From the NCBI RefSeq assembly GCF_900169525.1, contig NZ_LT821239.1, positions 1 to 64,000 on the forward strand: 64,000 nt of DNA, written 5' to 3'. Below are positions 1-8,230 of this stretch, piece after piece; the stretch's first letter is position 1; every line of letters starts with the position of its first letter. The notes beneath the pieces are model-generated. The model was not told the DNA's origin, made no database searches, and saw only the letters and a list, made by a program, of their open reading frames with translations. The position numbers and the translations under genes are program-made. This DNA is from Corynebacterium pacaense (GTDB taxonomy: Bacteria; Actinomycetota; Actinomycetes; Mycobacteriales; Mycobacteriaceae).

Positions 1-99
1 AACAACCGAAGGCTTCACGGTAGCCTTGGAATGGTCAGCCCCGACGAGTTCGAGGCGACCTACTACGCGGCCCTCACCGAGGAGTCGCTCCCCGCATAG
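1..99 (+). mobile_element. 3' end of an IS3-family transposase (OrfB), cut by the window edge
   Basis: The first 99 bases read in frame as the last 32 residues of an integrase-type transposase, ending in TAG at 97-99. The tail (HGSLGMVSPDEFEATYYA) has the usual IS3 OrfB ending, a 'lG..sP.efE..yy' block just after the catalytic Glu region. The DDE core lies left of the window, so activity cannot be judged. The coding end overlaps the last codons of the IS21-type transposase on the other strand, so the two elements have collided here. No right inverted repeat was delimited. Confidence 0.6.
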
Positions 100-1169
100 A
101 AGCGGCACAGAACCCGGGCCGGTTCATGGCGGATAGCAACAGTGAGCAACCGATTGTGGAACGCGGGTCCTGCGAGGTAGAAATTATCATCGACGGTGAT
201 CGTTCCGGTGTTGTTGGCTTTACGGGTTTCATAGCGCACAGGGTCAAACCCGATTCCGGGGAGATCGATAAAGGCTTCACGATCTTCGGTGAATAGCTCG
301 GCGATCGGCTGCTTCTTACGATAGTGGATCTGCTGTGCTAGGTGTTGGCATTTGTTGAGGAAAGTCGTGTTCAGGCTGCGTAAAGATGTGGTGACCGGTT
401 CGGGGACCATGAAATTTCGGCGGAGGAATCCAACGGCGTTTTCGACGCTTCCCTTTTCGTTTCCGGAATAGGGGTTGCAGTAGCGGGCGGTGGTTCTGTA
501 GTGGAGCTTGAATGCGGAGAACATCGTCGACTCCATGATGTGTGTACCGGTACGGCGTCCTGCGCCGGTGGCGTTATCAAAGATTAGTTGTTGGGGTACA
601 CCACCGATGTGTTCGAAGATGGTGCGTAGTCCGTGGCAGACGCATTCGGCGGTTTCGCCGCGGTATCCCTGGATAAAGCGCATGTTTGAATACGGGAATG
701 TCACGATCAGAATGTGCAGGGCGAGACGATCACCGGCGATGATGGCTTCGGCTTGTCCGAAGTCCACCTGGGCTGTGCCGGGGTGCCATGTTAGTTCGAG
801 GTATCCCTGGCTGGGAATGCGTTGGTTTTCTCTCCAGGCTTTGATGAATCGTTGCACTGGCGAATACGAGCCTTGGTAGTCGTATTCCTCCACGAGCCGG
901 TCGAAGACTCGTTTGCTGGTGTGTCGTTGTTTACGGGGGCGGGTTTTGTCTTCGTTGAGCCATTCTTCGATGGTGGTGTGAAGTCCGTTGAGGGTTTTGG
1001 CTCCGGGGCGTCGGGTTGGGGTGGGAGGTTGTGGGGAGAAATCATCGATGCTGGTGTATTTGGTCACCGAGTCTCGGCTTATCCCTAGTCGGCGGGCGAT
1101 TTCACGGCCGGATACTCCTTGGGAGTCAAGTCTTCTGATACTTTCAACAGTGGTCATGGGTACTGCCAT
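63..1169 (-). mobile_element. istA: IS21-family transposase IstA, truncated at its C-terminus
   Basis: This 368-residue protein has an N-terminal helix-turn-helix (about residues 6-36, with GREIARRLGIS) and an rve/DDE integrase core. The acidic triad is visible as D136 (QVDFGQ), D198 (LIFDN) and E243 (GSVENAVG), the arrangement of IstA from the IS21 family. IstA normally runs on for roughly 50-150 residues more and is followed by the ATPase helper istB. Here the frame ends inside the neighbouring IS3 remnant and no istB is present, so the element is probably unable to move by itself. The start is taken at the first ATG preceding the helix-turn-helix. The catalytic domain call is firm, the truncation is inferred from length and context. 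Confidence 0.82.
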
Positions 1170-1351
1170 CTTCTTTCGGGTTCCTCCGGTTGTCTTAGCG
1201 CTTCTGCTTGTGAAATGGATTGAGAAGCGTCAAGGAAGGAACTTAGCTAACAGTGGTGGACCTGTGGCCCTTTTGCTTTGGGGTGGGTGTCTTTGTGGGG
1301 GATTTGGGCGGTCGTGACTTGGTGTGGATTGGGTGGCTGGTTTCTGCGCTT

Positions 1352-1419
1352 TTCTGGCCGGAAACCTGCCGCTGAGATGGCCGGGATTCTCTGCTGAATC
1401 GGCCTACAAAGAGTTGATC
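1352..1419 (-). repeat. Probable left end of the IS21-type element with repeated terminal motif
   Basis: Two imperfect copies of a roughly 22-bp unit lie head to tail at 1352-1376 and 1377-1398 (minus-strand forms TCAGCGGCAGG..CCGGCCA and TCAGCAGAGAA..CCGGCCA). They sit about 200 bp upstream of istA. Multiple terminal repeats of this size are characteristic of IS21 ends. The element probably begins at the TGTGTGTGATCA stretch around 1410-1420, which also supplies the stop codon of the ALF-repeat gene. The exact end is uncertain because no target duplication could be checked. Confidence 0.45.
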
Positions 1420-3370
1420 ACACACACTCATACTGACCTAGTGCAAAGGGATAACCGCTGACTGCGAACTCAATGATGGCCTCGTCGGTGCCGGAGGTCA
1501 TCACCACCGCCGCGGCACCTCGAACCGGTTCCGGCGCATACTGCACCAGTTCCAATGTCTTCGAATACAGTTCCTCCGTGTGGTCCTCAAGATCCACATC
1601 CAGATCCTCGGCCAGCTCAACAATCCGGTCTCCGGAGGCACGCCAGTTCTTCTTCGCTCTTTCCTTCTCCGCTTCATCCCGCTTAACGTTCTCTTCTGCC
1701 TGAGCATTCGCATGAGCTTGTTCGTATCGTTGTTCACGTTCGTCGGTGAAGAGTTTTTCCCGGGCAGTATCAGCAAGTCGAGAGATTTCCAACGCCAGAG
1801 TCGCTGTCGCTTCCGCTGCATCCGCAGCCTGCTGCGCTTTCTGCGCAGATTCACCAGCTTTCTGAGCAGCGACGGAAGCATCACCTGCATGGGCAACCGC
1901 TTCATAGGCAGCCTGCGCAGCAAACTTAGCCTGGGATTCAGCCTCGACGGCCGCAGCCTGAACCTCATCGACCTTCCCGGCTACCTGAACGATGAGATCG
2001 TTGACTCGATTGGATGCTGCACGCGCACGTGAGGCGGCCGCACGTGCCACAGCAGCACCCTCTCGAGCCTCCGCAGCTGCCTGTTCGCTTAGACCAGCCG
2101 CCGACGATGCCTGCTCTGCCGCGGCCGCCGCCGCGTCAGCATTCGATGCGGCATTACCGGCTGCAGCACTGGCATTATTAGCGTGAAACTGTGTCTCCGC
2201 CGTTTTCGCAGCGATCAAGGAAAGATCCCTGGACAACCCGCCCAACCGCTCCGCTTCTTCAGCGGCCTTGCGAGCATCCGCAGCAACCCTCGAATCACCA
2301 TAAGCTGCTGCCGCATGTTGTTGGGCAGTGGCTGCATAGCGCTGAGCTTGAGCTGCACCAGCCGCTGCACGGTTCATAGCTTCCGCAGTGCGTATCATCG
2401 CCGCCTGGGCTTCATCCGCCGCAGCAACCGCCTCGTCGGCGGACTGCCCCGCCAACCTCGCCATTTCACCAGCTTGTTGTGCTCCAGCCTCCGCCTTCTT
2501 CACCGCCGCGCCGGCAGCCAGCGCATGGTCGCGCGAACGCTCCGTGGCCAACCGGGCCGCCTCTGCAGAACGTTCTGCCTGTTTTCCGTTCTCTACAGCA
2601 TCGTTGTAGGCGTCGATCGCGGCGTCGGTTTCAGAACGTACACGATCCACCAATGCTGAAACGTCGAGTACTTCCTGATCCGCGGCCGCTGCCGCGAACT
2701 GTCCGAACTCGAGGAACTCGGTGATCACCTGATCCGAACCACTCGTCAGTGCGTACTGAGAACCCGACGCAACAGATGGCAACGGGGAAGCAGCTAGTTC
2801 GTACAGGGAACGCCGCTTATCGTGGGATTCGGCCTCAAACTGACCTGAAGAGATGAAAGCGGTGACGGCCTCATCACCGCCAGCCAACGCCTCCTGCGCC
2901 CATTGGGTAACAACATCGTTCGGGTCACCTTCGCTCAGAGCTGTCACCGTTGCACGGTCATCAATCAGCTGAAGCGACTCCCACCCGGAGTCGATGAACT
3001 CAAGCATTTCATCGACGTTTCCGGTTTCAAGAATCCGGTTTGCCTCAGCACCCGCCGTTGGTCCCGTAACTTTCACCAGAAAGGCGAAGATTCGTTCAAG
3101 ATCAGCCTTCTGTGCTTCCACATATCCGGTATCAGCGAACTCCTGAAGTCCTTCGCCGCCGTCCGCCAATGCTGCGATACCAGCCGCAGCCGCATTCGGG
3201 AGAGGACCCATGGCAGCATTGACTGCAAGTTGGCGTGCAGCAGTCGGAAGCTCCTGCGCGCGCGCTTCGGGAACGCCGTGGGTGAATACAGCACCGAAAA
3301 GAACTGCAATGAAGGCTACCGTGCCCACCACGCAACGGAACCACGACTTAACTGTTTTATTGCATCTCAT
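1418..3370 (-). CDS. Secreted ALF-repeat and coiled-coil protein, probably 3'-truncated by an IS
   Basis: This is a 650-residue exported protein with a Sec signal peptide (hydrophobic stretch about 13-31, likely cleavage after A38 in EARA). ALF-type short repeats lie at about 40-245 and again at 600-645, with the recurring pattern 'A..AL.gGd.avt.Fi.sG'. Between them is a very long Ala/Glu/Gln-rich coiled coil (about 250-575). In actinomycetes ALF repeats occur in large secreted or polymorphic-toxin-like proteins, where they precede a variable C-terminal domain. Here the last ALF unit is followed by only six residues (GQYECV), and the stop lies at the probable IS21 boundary. A C-terminal effector domain may therefore have been removed; that is inference. 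Its ATG overlaps the end of the upstream AbfB-like gene by 4 bp, so it is the last gene of the operon. Confidence 0.72.
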   Translation of the reverse strand: MRCNKTVKSWFRCVVGTVAFIAVLFGAVFTHGVPEARAQELPTAARQLAVNAAMGPLPNAAAAGIAALADGGEGLQEFADTGYVEAQKADLERIFAFLVKVTGPTAGAEANRILETGNVDEMLEFIDSGWESLQLIDDRATVTALSEGDPNDVVTQWAQEALAGGDEAVTAFISSGQFEAESHDKRRSLYELAASPLPSVASGSQYALTSGSDQVITEFLEFGQFAAAAADQEVLDVSALVDRVRSETDAAIDAYNDAVENGKQAERSAEAARLATERSRDHALAAGAAVKKAEAGAQQAGEMARLAGQSADEAVAAADEAQAAMIRTAEAMNRAAAGAAQAQRYAATAQQHAAAAYGDSRVAADARKAAEEAERLGGLSRDLSLIAAKTAETQFHANNASAAAGNAASNADAAAAAAEQASSAAGLSEQAAAEAREGAAVARAAASRARAASNRVNDLIVQVAGKVDEVQAAAVEAESQAKFAAQAAYEAVAHAGDASVAAQKAGESAQKAQQAADAAEATATLALEISRLADTAREKLFTDEREQRYEQAHANAQAEENVKRDEAEKERAKKNWRASGDRIVELAEDLDVDLEDHTEELYSKTLELVQYAPEPVRGAAAVVMTSGTDEAIIEFAVSGYPFALGQYECV

Positions 3371-4014
3371 GACTGCGGGTCCGCCAATCCGCGGTCAAGC
3401 CGCCACAATCCGCTATTTGAGGAGTTGGACTTCAACCCCACTGATCCCAGGCCGGTGTTCTCCAGCCAACGTCCGGTGCCATCGGCGAGCCGTAGACGAA
3501 CCTGTGTGCTATTCACCTCAGTCACACACCATGTCGCGCGATTAGCCACAGGTGATGAGGTCCGCACCACCCCACCCGCAGTTGCTGCTGCAGCCTGAAG
3601 GTAAACCCCTGGATATGAAGCGCTCTGGAGGCTGACACACGAAGGGTCGGACAGGCCGGCCCGAACAACGAAGGACGCATCCAGTCGATCTTCAAATCCG
3701 CTGTTCTGATTGACCGATTTCAGCTTCGCTTTATCGTCGAAAACGTCAAACCCCAGCGTTCCCTGCGAGAGAAAGGCGCTGTTGTAGAAGGAGACAGCAG
3801 ATCCTTCCTGTATGATCCCCTGCCCCTGCCCGGAGGTTGCCGATGGGGTGCCCACCACCATCTCAATGACTCTCGAACGAGCACGATCAACATCGAGAGT
3901 TCTCACGGCTCCGGCGGCGATTGTCTCTTGCCAAAACACATTTCCTTCCGGAAGCCTGAAAGCCACAGCAACGTCAGAAGCCGATCGGTTGTAGATTCCG
4001 TAGACTTTCGCCAC
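3367..4014 (-). CDS. AbfB-like (beta-trefoil) domain protein, second half of a split gene
   Basis: This 215-residue product starts at a GTG (VAKVYGIYNR). It has an N-terminal beta-rich region (1-90) and a C-terminal region (about 120-210) resembling the arabinose-binding AbfB fold, with 'CVSLQSASYPGVYLQ' followed by a second 'RLADGTGRWLENTG' type repeat. It has no signal peptide of its own. The frame is open upstream of this GTG, and the preceding 65-residue fragment carries a signal peptide in another frame, ending 9 bp before it. The simplest reading is one secreted lectin-like protein broken by a frameshift near 4023-4050. Alternatively, two coupled genes are translated in sequence. Carbohydrate binding is inferred from the fold only. 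Confidence 0.55.
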   Translation of the reverse strand: MAKVYGIYNRSASDVAVAFRLPEGNVFWQETIAAGAVRTLDVDRARSRVIEMVVGTPSATSGQGQGIIQEGSAVSFYNSAFLSQGTLGFDVFDDKAKLKSVNQNSGFEDRLDASFVVRAGLSDPSCVSLQSASYPGVYLQAAAATAGGVVRTSSPVANRATWCVTEVNSTQVRLRLADGTGRWLENTGLGSVGLKSNSSNSGLWRLDRGLADPQS

Positions 4015-4022
4015 GTCGGTTC

Positions 4023-4220
4023 TTATCCAGCCTGTACCAGTGGTTTCAAAACAAACGGATCCCTCCCACCGGAGGTGTCCAATTGAATCTGGGGCCGGCT
4101 GTAGTTACACACGGCAGCACTGACGCCACCATCGCTACCTGGCGTGGCATTGGCTATGGAAGGTGCCACGAGTAGCGCTACAAGTGCGGTTCCGAGGGTA
4201 AGGGCATGTCGCTTTATCAT
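4023..4220 (-). CDS. Signal-peptide fragment, probably the 5' part of the AbfB-like gene
   Basis: This 65-residue product has a clear Sec signal (positive start MIKRH, hydrophobic core to about 22, cleavage after SIANA) followed by about 40 residues and a TAA stop. Its ATG lies directly after the stop codon of the LGFP gene (TAA then ATG), so it is in the same transcript. Its reading frame differs from the downstream AbfB-like frame. The junction contains runs of T (TTTGTTTTG), a plausible slippage site. It could be a genuine short secreted peptide, but a frameshifted leader of the next gene fits better. Confidence 0.5.
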   Translation of the reverse strand: MIKRHALTLGTALVALLVAPSIANATPGSDGGVSAAVCNYSRPQIQLDTSGGRDPFVLKPLVQAG

Positions 4221-5567
4221 TTATTCAACCTCGCATCCCGCGACGGCGCATTCTTCCAGTGGAAGAAGCTCAGACGGCACCGGGGAAGTACGCTCCTCAA
4301 ATGACGTCATGGTCGGTGAGAGCTGTTCTTCAAAAGGTGAGGCGGAAACACCCGCGAGAGAGTCCTCCTCGATTCCCTCCACCAGATACACGGTCTTCAT
4401 ATTGTCCGTCGCGGAAAGGATGTTCCCGCCCATCTTCGCCCAGGAAGCGGCACCGATCCGTCGATTGTTGAAGGGGCCAGACCACTGTGCAGTCGCAATC
4501 GGCCCGAATGACTCAACGCTCAGTGACACCCAGGATGTCGTCGGTTCCGAGGTTCCGAATAGTATCTGCGAGGCGGAATTGGGGAATACCAAATCGGCAT
4601 CTGTCGATCTGCTCGATACCAGAGTGAACGTGAAGGTGGTCGTTCTCCCTGCGCCTTCAGGAGATCCTGCCGTGGTAGTCAACGCGAAGCCGTCATCAGC
4701 GATCGTGGATACCTTCACCGTCTCCTGCAGTCCGCCCATGGCTGTGAGTTCGCAGGTGGAGCCAACCGTGATTCTTGTCGGGCAACTGGAGTAGGGGAAC
4801 AATGTGGAGAAAGCACGTTTCACATGCTGATTCAACCCCTCTGGTCCAAGATGAGCTGTTTTCGATCCAGCAGAGAAATCGACCGGAAAAATAGGTACAA
4901 CAACGCGGTAGCTCGAATGCGGCTTCTTGTCGCTCACAGGCAGAGGAGTCAGGGAACGCAGTCCCACCCGCACGTCACCATTTTCAAAATGCTGGACACC
5001 TGTCGCGTCCAAGACATCAAGTCCAGGATCCGACGTGGGTAGCCCAAGCGGTGAATTCTCCCAGCCCTGTGTACTCCAGTATTCCTTGATGGCTCCAGAT
5101 ACGGGATGCGCCCCTGTCTCCGGGCTCCAATAGATGGAACCCCCTTCAAAGTGATTGAAGCGGCCCGTGCGGTTCGGCAGCGCTGTTTCGTCAGTGGTGG
5201 GATACCCCAGATAGCCGCGCTCCCAATCCTTTTCCTCCCACTTGGATCTGATGAGTCCACCAACCTGCCGTGCCACTCCACCGGAGACGTCCGCATTCCA
5301 GAAGATTGAGGCATCATTCTGAAAATGCTGGTTTAACCCTCCGCGGGCTCCGGGTGTCTCATCACTGATGGCATCTCCCCAGGCGGAATGCCCTCCCAAC
5401 CTGAGGTAGGTCTCCGCTATCGCCCCGCGAATCCACTTACCATGAAATACATCGGCGTACGCGACCGGCGTAGCCACCATTGTTGCTATCAGTACAGTTG
5501 CGATAATGGCGCCAGTGAAAGCGTTCCTTTTTTTCGTTGGCCTCTCATAGTGAACGGACGCTATCAT
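4221..5567 (-). CDS. Secreted LGFP-repeat protein
   Basis: This 448-residue exported protein has a Sec signal (hydrophobic 18-36, cleavage after AYA at 38). LGFP repeats cover about residues 40-205; recognisable cores are 'GAIAETYLRLGG', 'RGYLGYPTTDE' and 'NSPLGLPTSD', each followed by a 'hF..gsIYW' segment. LGFP repeats occur in corynebacterial exported proteins and are thought to anchor them to the mycolate-arabinogalactan layer. The C-terminal 240 residues contain several cysteines and match no family I recognise. It is the first gene of a minus-strand operon of secreted proteins, with the next ATG touching its stop codon. GC content is visibly lower than in the housekeeping genes, suggesting acquisition. 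Confidence 0.75.
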   Translation of the reverse strand: MIASVHYERPTKKRNAFTGAIIATVLIATMVATPVAYADVFHGKWIRGAIAETYLRLGGHSAWGDAISDETPGARGGLNQHFQNDASIFWNADVSGGVARQVGGLIRSKWEEKDWERGYLGYPTTDETALPNRTGRFNHFEGGSIYWSPETGAHPVSGAIKEYWSTQGWENSPLGLPTSDPGLDVLDATGVQHFENGDVRVGLRSLTPLPVSDKKPHSSYRVVVPIFPVDFSAGSKTAHLGPEGLNQHVKRAFSTLFPYSSCPTRITVGSTCELTAMGGLQETVKVSTIADDGFALTTTAGSPEGAGRTTTFTFTLVSSRSTDADLVFPNSASQILFGTSEPTTSWVSLSVESFGPIATAQWSGPFNNRRIGAASWAKMGGNILSATDNMKTVYLVEGIEEDSLAGVSASPFEEQLSPTMTSFEERTSPVPSELLPLEECAVAGCEVE

Positions 5568-5778
5568 TGGAAATATCTGTGTGCAGGGTGAAAATCTGAT
5601 GAATAAGAGCTGTTACCCCAATTCAGGGGGAACACGTTCCGCACTCCCAACCGGTGAAATACCCACTTTCGCACTACTCCCACCCATAACTTAAGCACCA
5701 CTGGCAACAAACGCTTATGCTGATCCTGCACATTGGCTTCCAGCCTGGCCAACTAGAGGATAGACGACCTACTGAACC
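5568..5778. promoter_or_regulatory. Divergent promoter region between the secreted-protein operon and a lipoprotein gene
   Basis: This 211-bp AT-richer gap separates the two divergently transcribed units and must carry both promoters. No operator palindrome stands out. Confidence 0.4.
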
Positions 5779-6567
5779 ATGAGATTCCCCACGCGTTCCT
5801 GCCTGACTACACTGACACTATCCGCCACTGCACTGCTCTTCACTGCTTGTAGCAGCGAGAACTCGTCCACCGAAGTGACATCCTCAAGCTCAAGTACCAA
5901 CAGCGCAACCAGCACCCAAAAGAAGTCCGCAGCGCTATCGGAACTCATCGTCGATACCTCCCTCACCCCCGAGGGATTCGAGTACACCCCGCCCGCCCAA
6001 GAAGGCGAACCTTCACTCAGCGAAATCCTTACAGCAGGCGGCGCCGAAGAAGGTCTGCCGATCGCGGACAGCATTTTCGAGCCGTCGCAATGCGAGGGCG
6101 TTGCCATCGACTCGCTCACCATTCTCGATTGGATGATGGAGCCGACCGACACCACGGCAACCGCAGGTTACAGCAGCATCGCCAATGCTTCCGATGCGGT
6201 GTTTGTCAATATCACCTCGGTCCCGGTAGATCCTCAGATCTATCCGGCCAGTCTCAGCGAATGCACCGAATTCACCCGCAGCACAGCAGAATCCGCGGAC
6301 CAGGGTGCCATGCGCTACAGCACCCTCCCCGCGGATATCACCGTCGATGGTGCCGAGGTCCTGGTCTCCGCGAATGTGACGCTCAACGACGTAAGTCTGA
6401 ATAACGCCGCCCTGAGCGGCGAGGCAATCGGGCAGAGCATCACCATGGTCACCGCGACCACCGACGGCATCACTTTTACTGTCGCCGCACCCGACACTGT
6501 TGACGTGGACCTGATCACGACCATCGCCAACGAGCAGGCGAAGCGCATCTCCGCCTCCCACAGCTGA
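5779..6567 (+). CDS. Predicted lipoprotein of unknown function
   Basis: This 262-residue protein has an N-terminal lipobox (LLFTAC, Cys at about 24), followed by a Ser/Thr-rich linker (25-48) and a soluble domain. The pattern is that of small actinobacterial lipoproteins of the DUF5642 type, though that assignment is tentative. It should be anchored to the outer face of the cytoplasmic membrane. It is followed after 30 bp by another unknown gene on the same strand, so the two may be co-transcribed. No catalytic motif is visible. The start is the first ATG, directly ahead of the basic residues of the signal. Confidence 0.7.
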   Translation: MRFPTRSCLTTLTLSATALLFTACSSENSSTEVTSSSSSTNSATSTQKKSAALSELIVDTSLTPEGFEYTPPAQEGEPSLSEILTAGGAEEGLPIADSIFEPSQCEGVAIDSLTILDWMMEPTDTTATAGYSSIANASDAVFVNITSVPVDPQIYPASLSECTEFTRSTAESADQGAMRYSTLPADITVDGAEVLVSANVTLNDVSLNNAALSGEAIGQSITMVTATTDGITFTVAAPDTVDVDLITTIANEQAKRISASHS

Positions 6568-6597
6568 TCTCCATAAAACCACAGAAAGAGCACTCCA

Positions 6598-7251
6598 GTG
6601 TCTGACCTTCCCACCGAGTTTCACAGCGATCTCTTCCCCGCCATCAACGATCACCTCGAGTTTCGCGGCCTAACCTACGTCTTCTTCGAGCAGTTCACCC
6701 TGCCCACCCCTGAACAACTGGAGCTGGTGGCATCCCAGCTACCCGGTTGGTCCCTGATCACCTGGGGATGGTGGAACGGGGACGCTGACATCGAGGACCA
6801 GGATATTGAGGCGATCACCGACGACGGTGACAGCCTGAGCACCCTGTCCGAGACGATCATCCCGTCTGACCTGCTCGGCGAGGGACGCGAACCCCAGCCG
6901 ATCGAGGCGGTCGAAAGCCTCGAAAGCATCTATGCTGAGCAGGACAACTGGGGATTAGTGGCAATCAGCTGCCCCACCTGGACCACGGTCGCGGCCTGCG
7001 AATGGCGTGGCTGCATGAATGTCGCGGAACCAGGCGAAATGGCACTGGCACTGAAGAGTTGGAACACCGCCTGGGGTGTGGAGGTCCTCGCCTTCGGCGG
7101 TGAGGAGGACGACGCGGACCTTCTCCTCCGCGTTCCCCCTGCCCATACCGACAATCCCGACATGATCCATGCCTTCGCCGTCGCCGCTGATCAAGTAACT
7201 GTTTTCAACGATCCTGCACTGGGGCAGCTGATCAGCTTGTGGTTCGACTAG
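6598..7251 (+). CDS. Hypothetical cytoplasmic protein, distantly DUF4253-like
   Basis: This 217-residue acidic protein starts at a GTG preceded by a weak AAAGAG ribosome site. It has no signal peptide or membrane segment. The C-terminal third (ALKSWNTAWGVEVLAF, then LLLRVPPAHTDNPD) resembles the end of DUF4253 proteins, where a conserved 'l..We.rfGa.vv..g' block is followed by a 'PP.t' motif and a hydrophobic helix. This resemblance is judged by eye only. It lies 30 bp after the lipoprotein gene and may share its transcript. No function can be assigned. Confidence 0.55.
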   Translation: MSDLPTEFHSDLFPAINDHLEFRGLTYVFFEQFTLPTPEQLELVASQLPGWSLITWGWWNGDADIEDQDIEAITDDGDSLSTLSETIIPSDLLGEGREPQPIEAVESLESIYAEQDNWGLVAISCPTWTTVAACEWRGCMNVAEPGEMALALKSWNTAWGVEVLAFGGEEDDADLLLRVPPAHTDNPDMIHAFAVAADQVTVFNDPALGQLISLWFD

Positions 7252-7278
7252 GTCGTCGAAACGCAAGGAGAACGATTC

Positions 7279-8097
7279 CTACTTCAACCCGAACCCGGCG
7301 CGCTCCAGCACCCGCCGCAGGAACTGCCTGTTGGTTTTGGTCACGCTTTCCGACGCCGCCCTGTGCGCCGTCTGCCGCGACCACAACTGATGCTGCCCGT
7401 AGCGGGAGTAGTAGGTGTTGAGGGCTTGGTCGTAGGCGTCGATAAGCAAGGGATCGGGCGCGGAGTAGGTGTCCCAGTGCACGATCGCCTCCTGCGGAAG
7501 GCGCGGCTTGATGCCCGCGGGCTCGGAAGGATCGAGGTGTCCCACCTCCAGGCCAACAACGGGCACGATCTCCGGAGGAATGCCGAGCAGTTCCTGCACC
7601 GCCTCCACATCGTTGCGCACGGAACCGAGATAGAGGGTGCCCAGGCCCAGCGACTCAGCCGCGATGGCCGCATTTTGCGCCGCGATCCCCGCATCGAGGA
7701 AACCGAGCCCCACCTCATCGAGGTAGTCGAGCGCACCGGTGGGCAGATCCTCGCGGGCTGCCACAGCACGAATCCGCGAGTAATCGATGAGCCAGATCAG
7801 CACCACCGGCACCTGCTCAAGATGCGGGTACATCTGGCGGGTGATCGTGGCCAGACCGTTCTTCAGCTCCGGGTCGCGCACGGCGATGACGGAGATGACC
7901 TGCTTATTCGATGAGGTCGCCCCCGACTGCGCCGCAGAGATGATGGTGCGGATCGTGTCCTCATCCACCGGCTCATTCAACCATTTACGCACCGAACGGT
8001 GTCGGTGAAGCAGGTCGAGGGTGTCATTCCACTCCGGTGGCGTCCACTGGGTGGGTGCGCCATAGCGCGCAGCGAGGAGTTCTTCCGGTGTCGTCAT
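7279..8097 (-). CDS. NADPH-dependent nitroreductase / FMN oxidoreductase (NfsA/FRP type)
   Basis: This 272-residue flavoprotein has the nitroreductase fold. The FMN phosphate-binding start is seen in 'LLHRHRSVRKWLNEPVDEDTIRTIISAAQSGATSSNKQ' type sequence (about 28-65), and the 'LGLGTLYLGSVRND' segment (about 150-163) is the usual second flavin-contact region. Length and pattern fit the group of E. coli NfsA and Vibrio FRP, which use NADPH to reduce flavins, nitroaromatics or quinones. The substrate is unknown. It stands alone, with opposite-strand or spaced neighbours on both sides. Confidence 0.85.
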   Translation of the reverse strand: MTTPEELLAARYGAPTQWTPPEWNDTLDLLHRHRSVRKWLNEPVDEDTIRTIISAAQSGATSSNKQVISVIAVRDPELKNGLATITRQMYPHLEQVPVVLIWLIDYSRIRAVAAREDLPTGALDYLDEVGLGFLDAGIAAQNAAIAAESLGLGTLYLGSVRNDVEAVQELLGIPPEIVPVVGLEVGHLDPSEPAGIKPRLPQEAIVHWDTYSAPDPLLIDAYDQALNTYYSRYGQHQLWSRQTAHRAASESVTKTNRQFLRRVLERAGFGLK

Positions 8098-8230
8098 TGA
8101 TGTCCTTCGTCGGTGATCATTTGCCAGACCAGGCTACCCTCACCGCATGGGTGTGCTGCTGCTTTGCAACCGTGGTGGATCAAAAATCGGTGATGTCCAA
8201 AGCGATGCGCTGTTTCCAGCCAACTTAAAC

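Noticed and set aside
4150..4165. Further CTTCCATAGCC-like copy in the signal-peptide fragment (ALAMEGAT)
   Set aside because: It matches CTTCCATA but lacks the AAGCG/GGCG end and was not counted as a motif copy.
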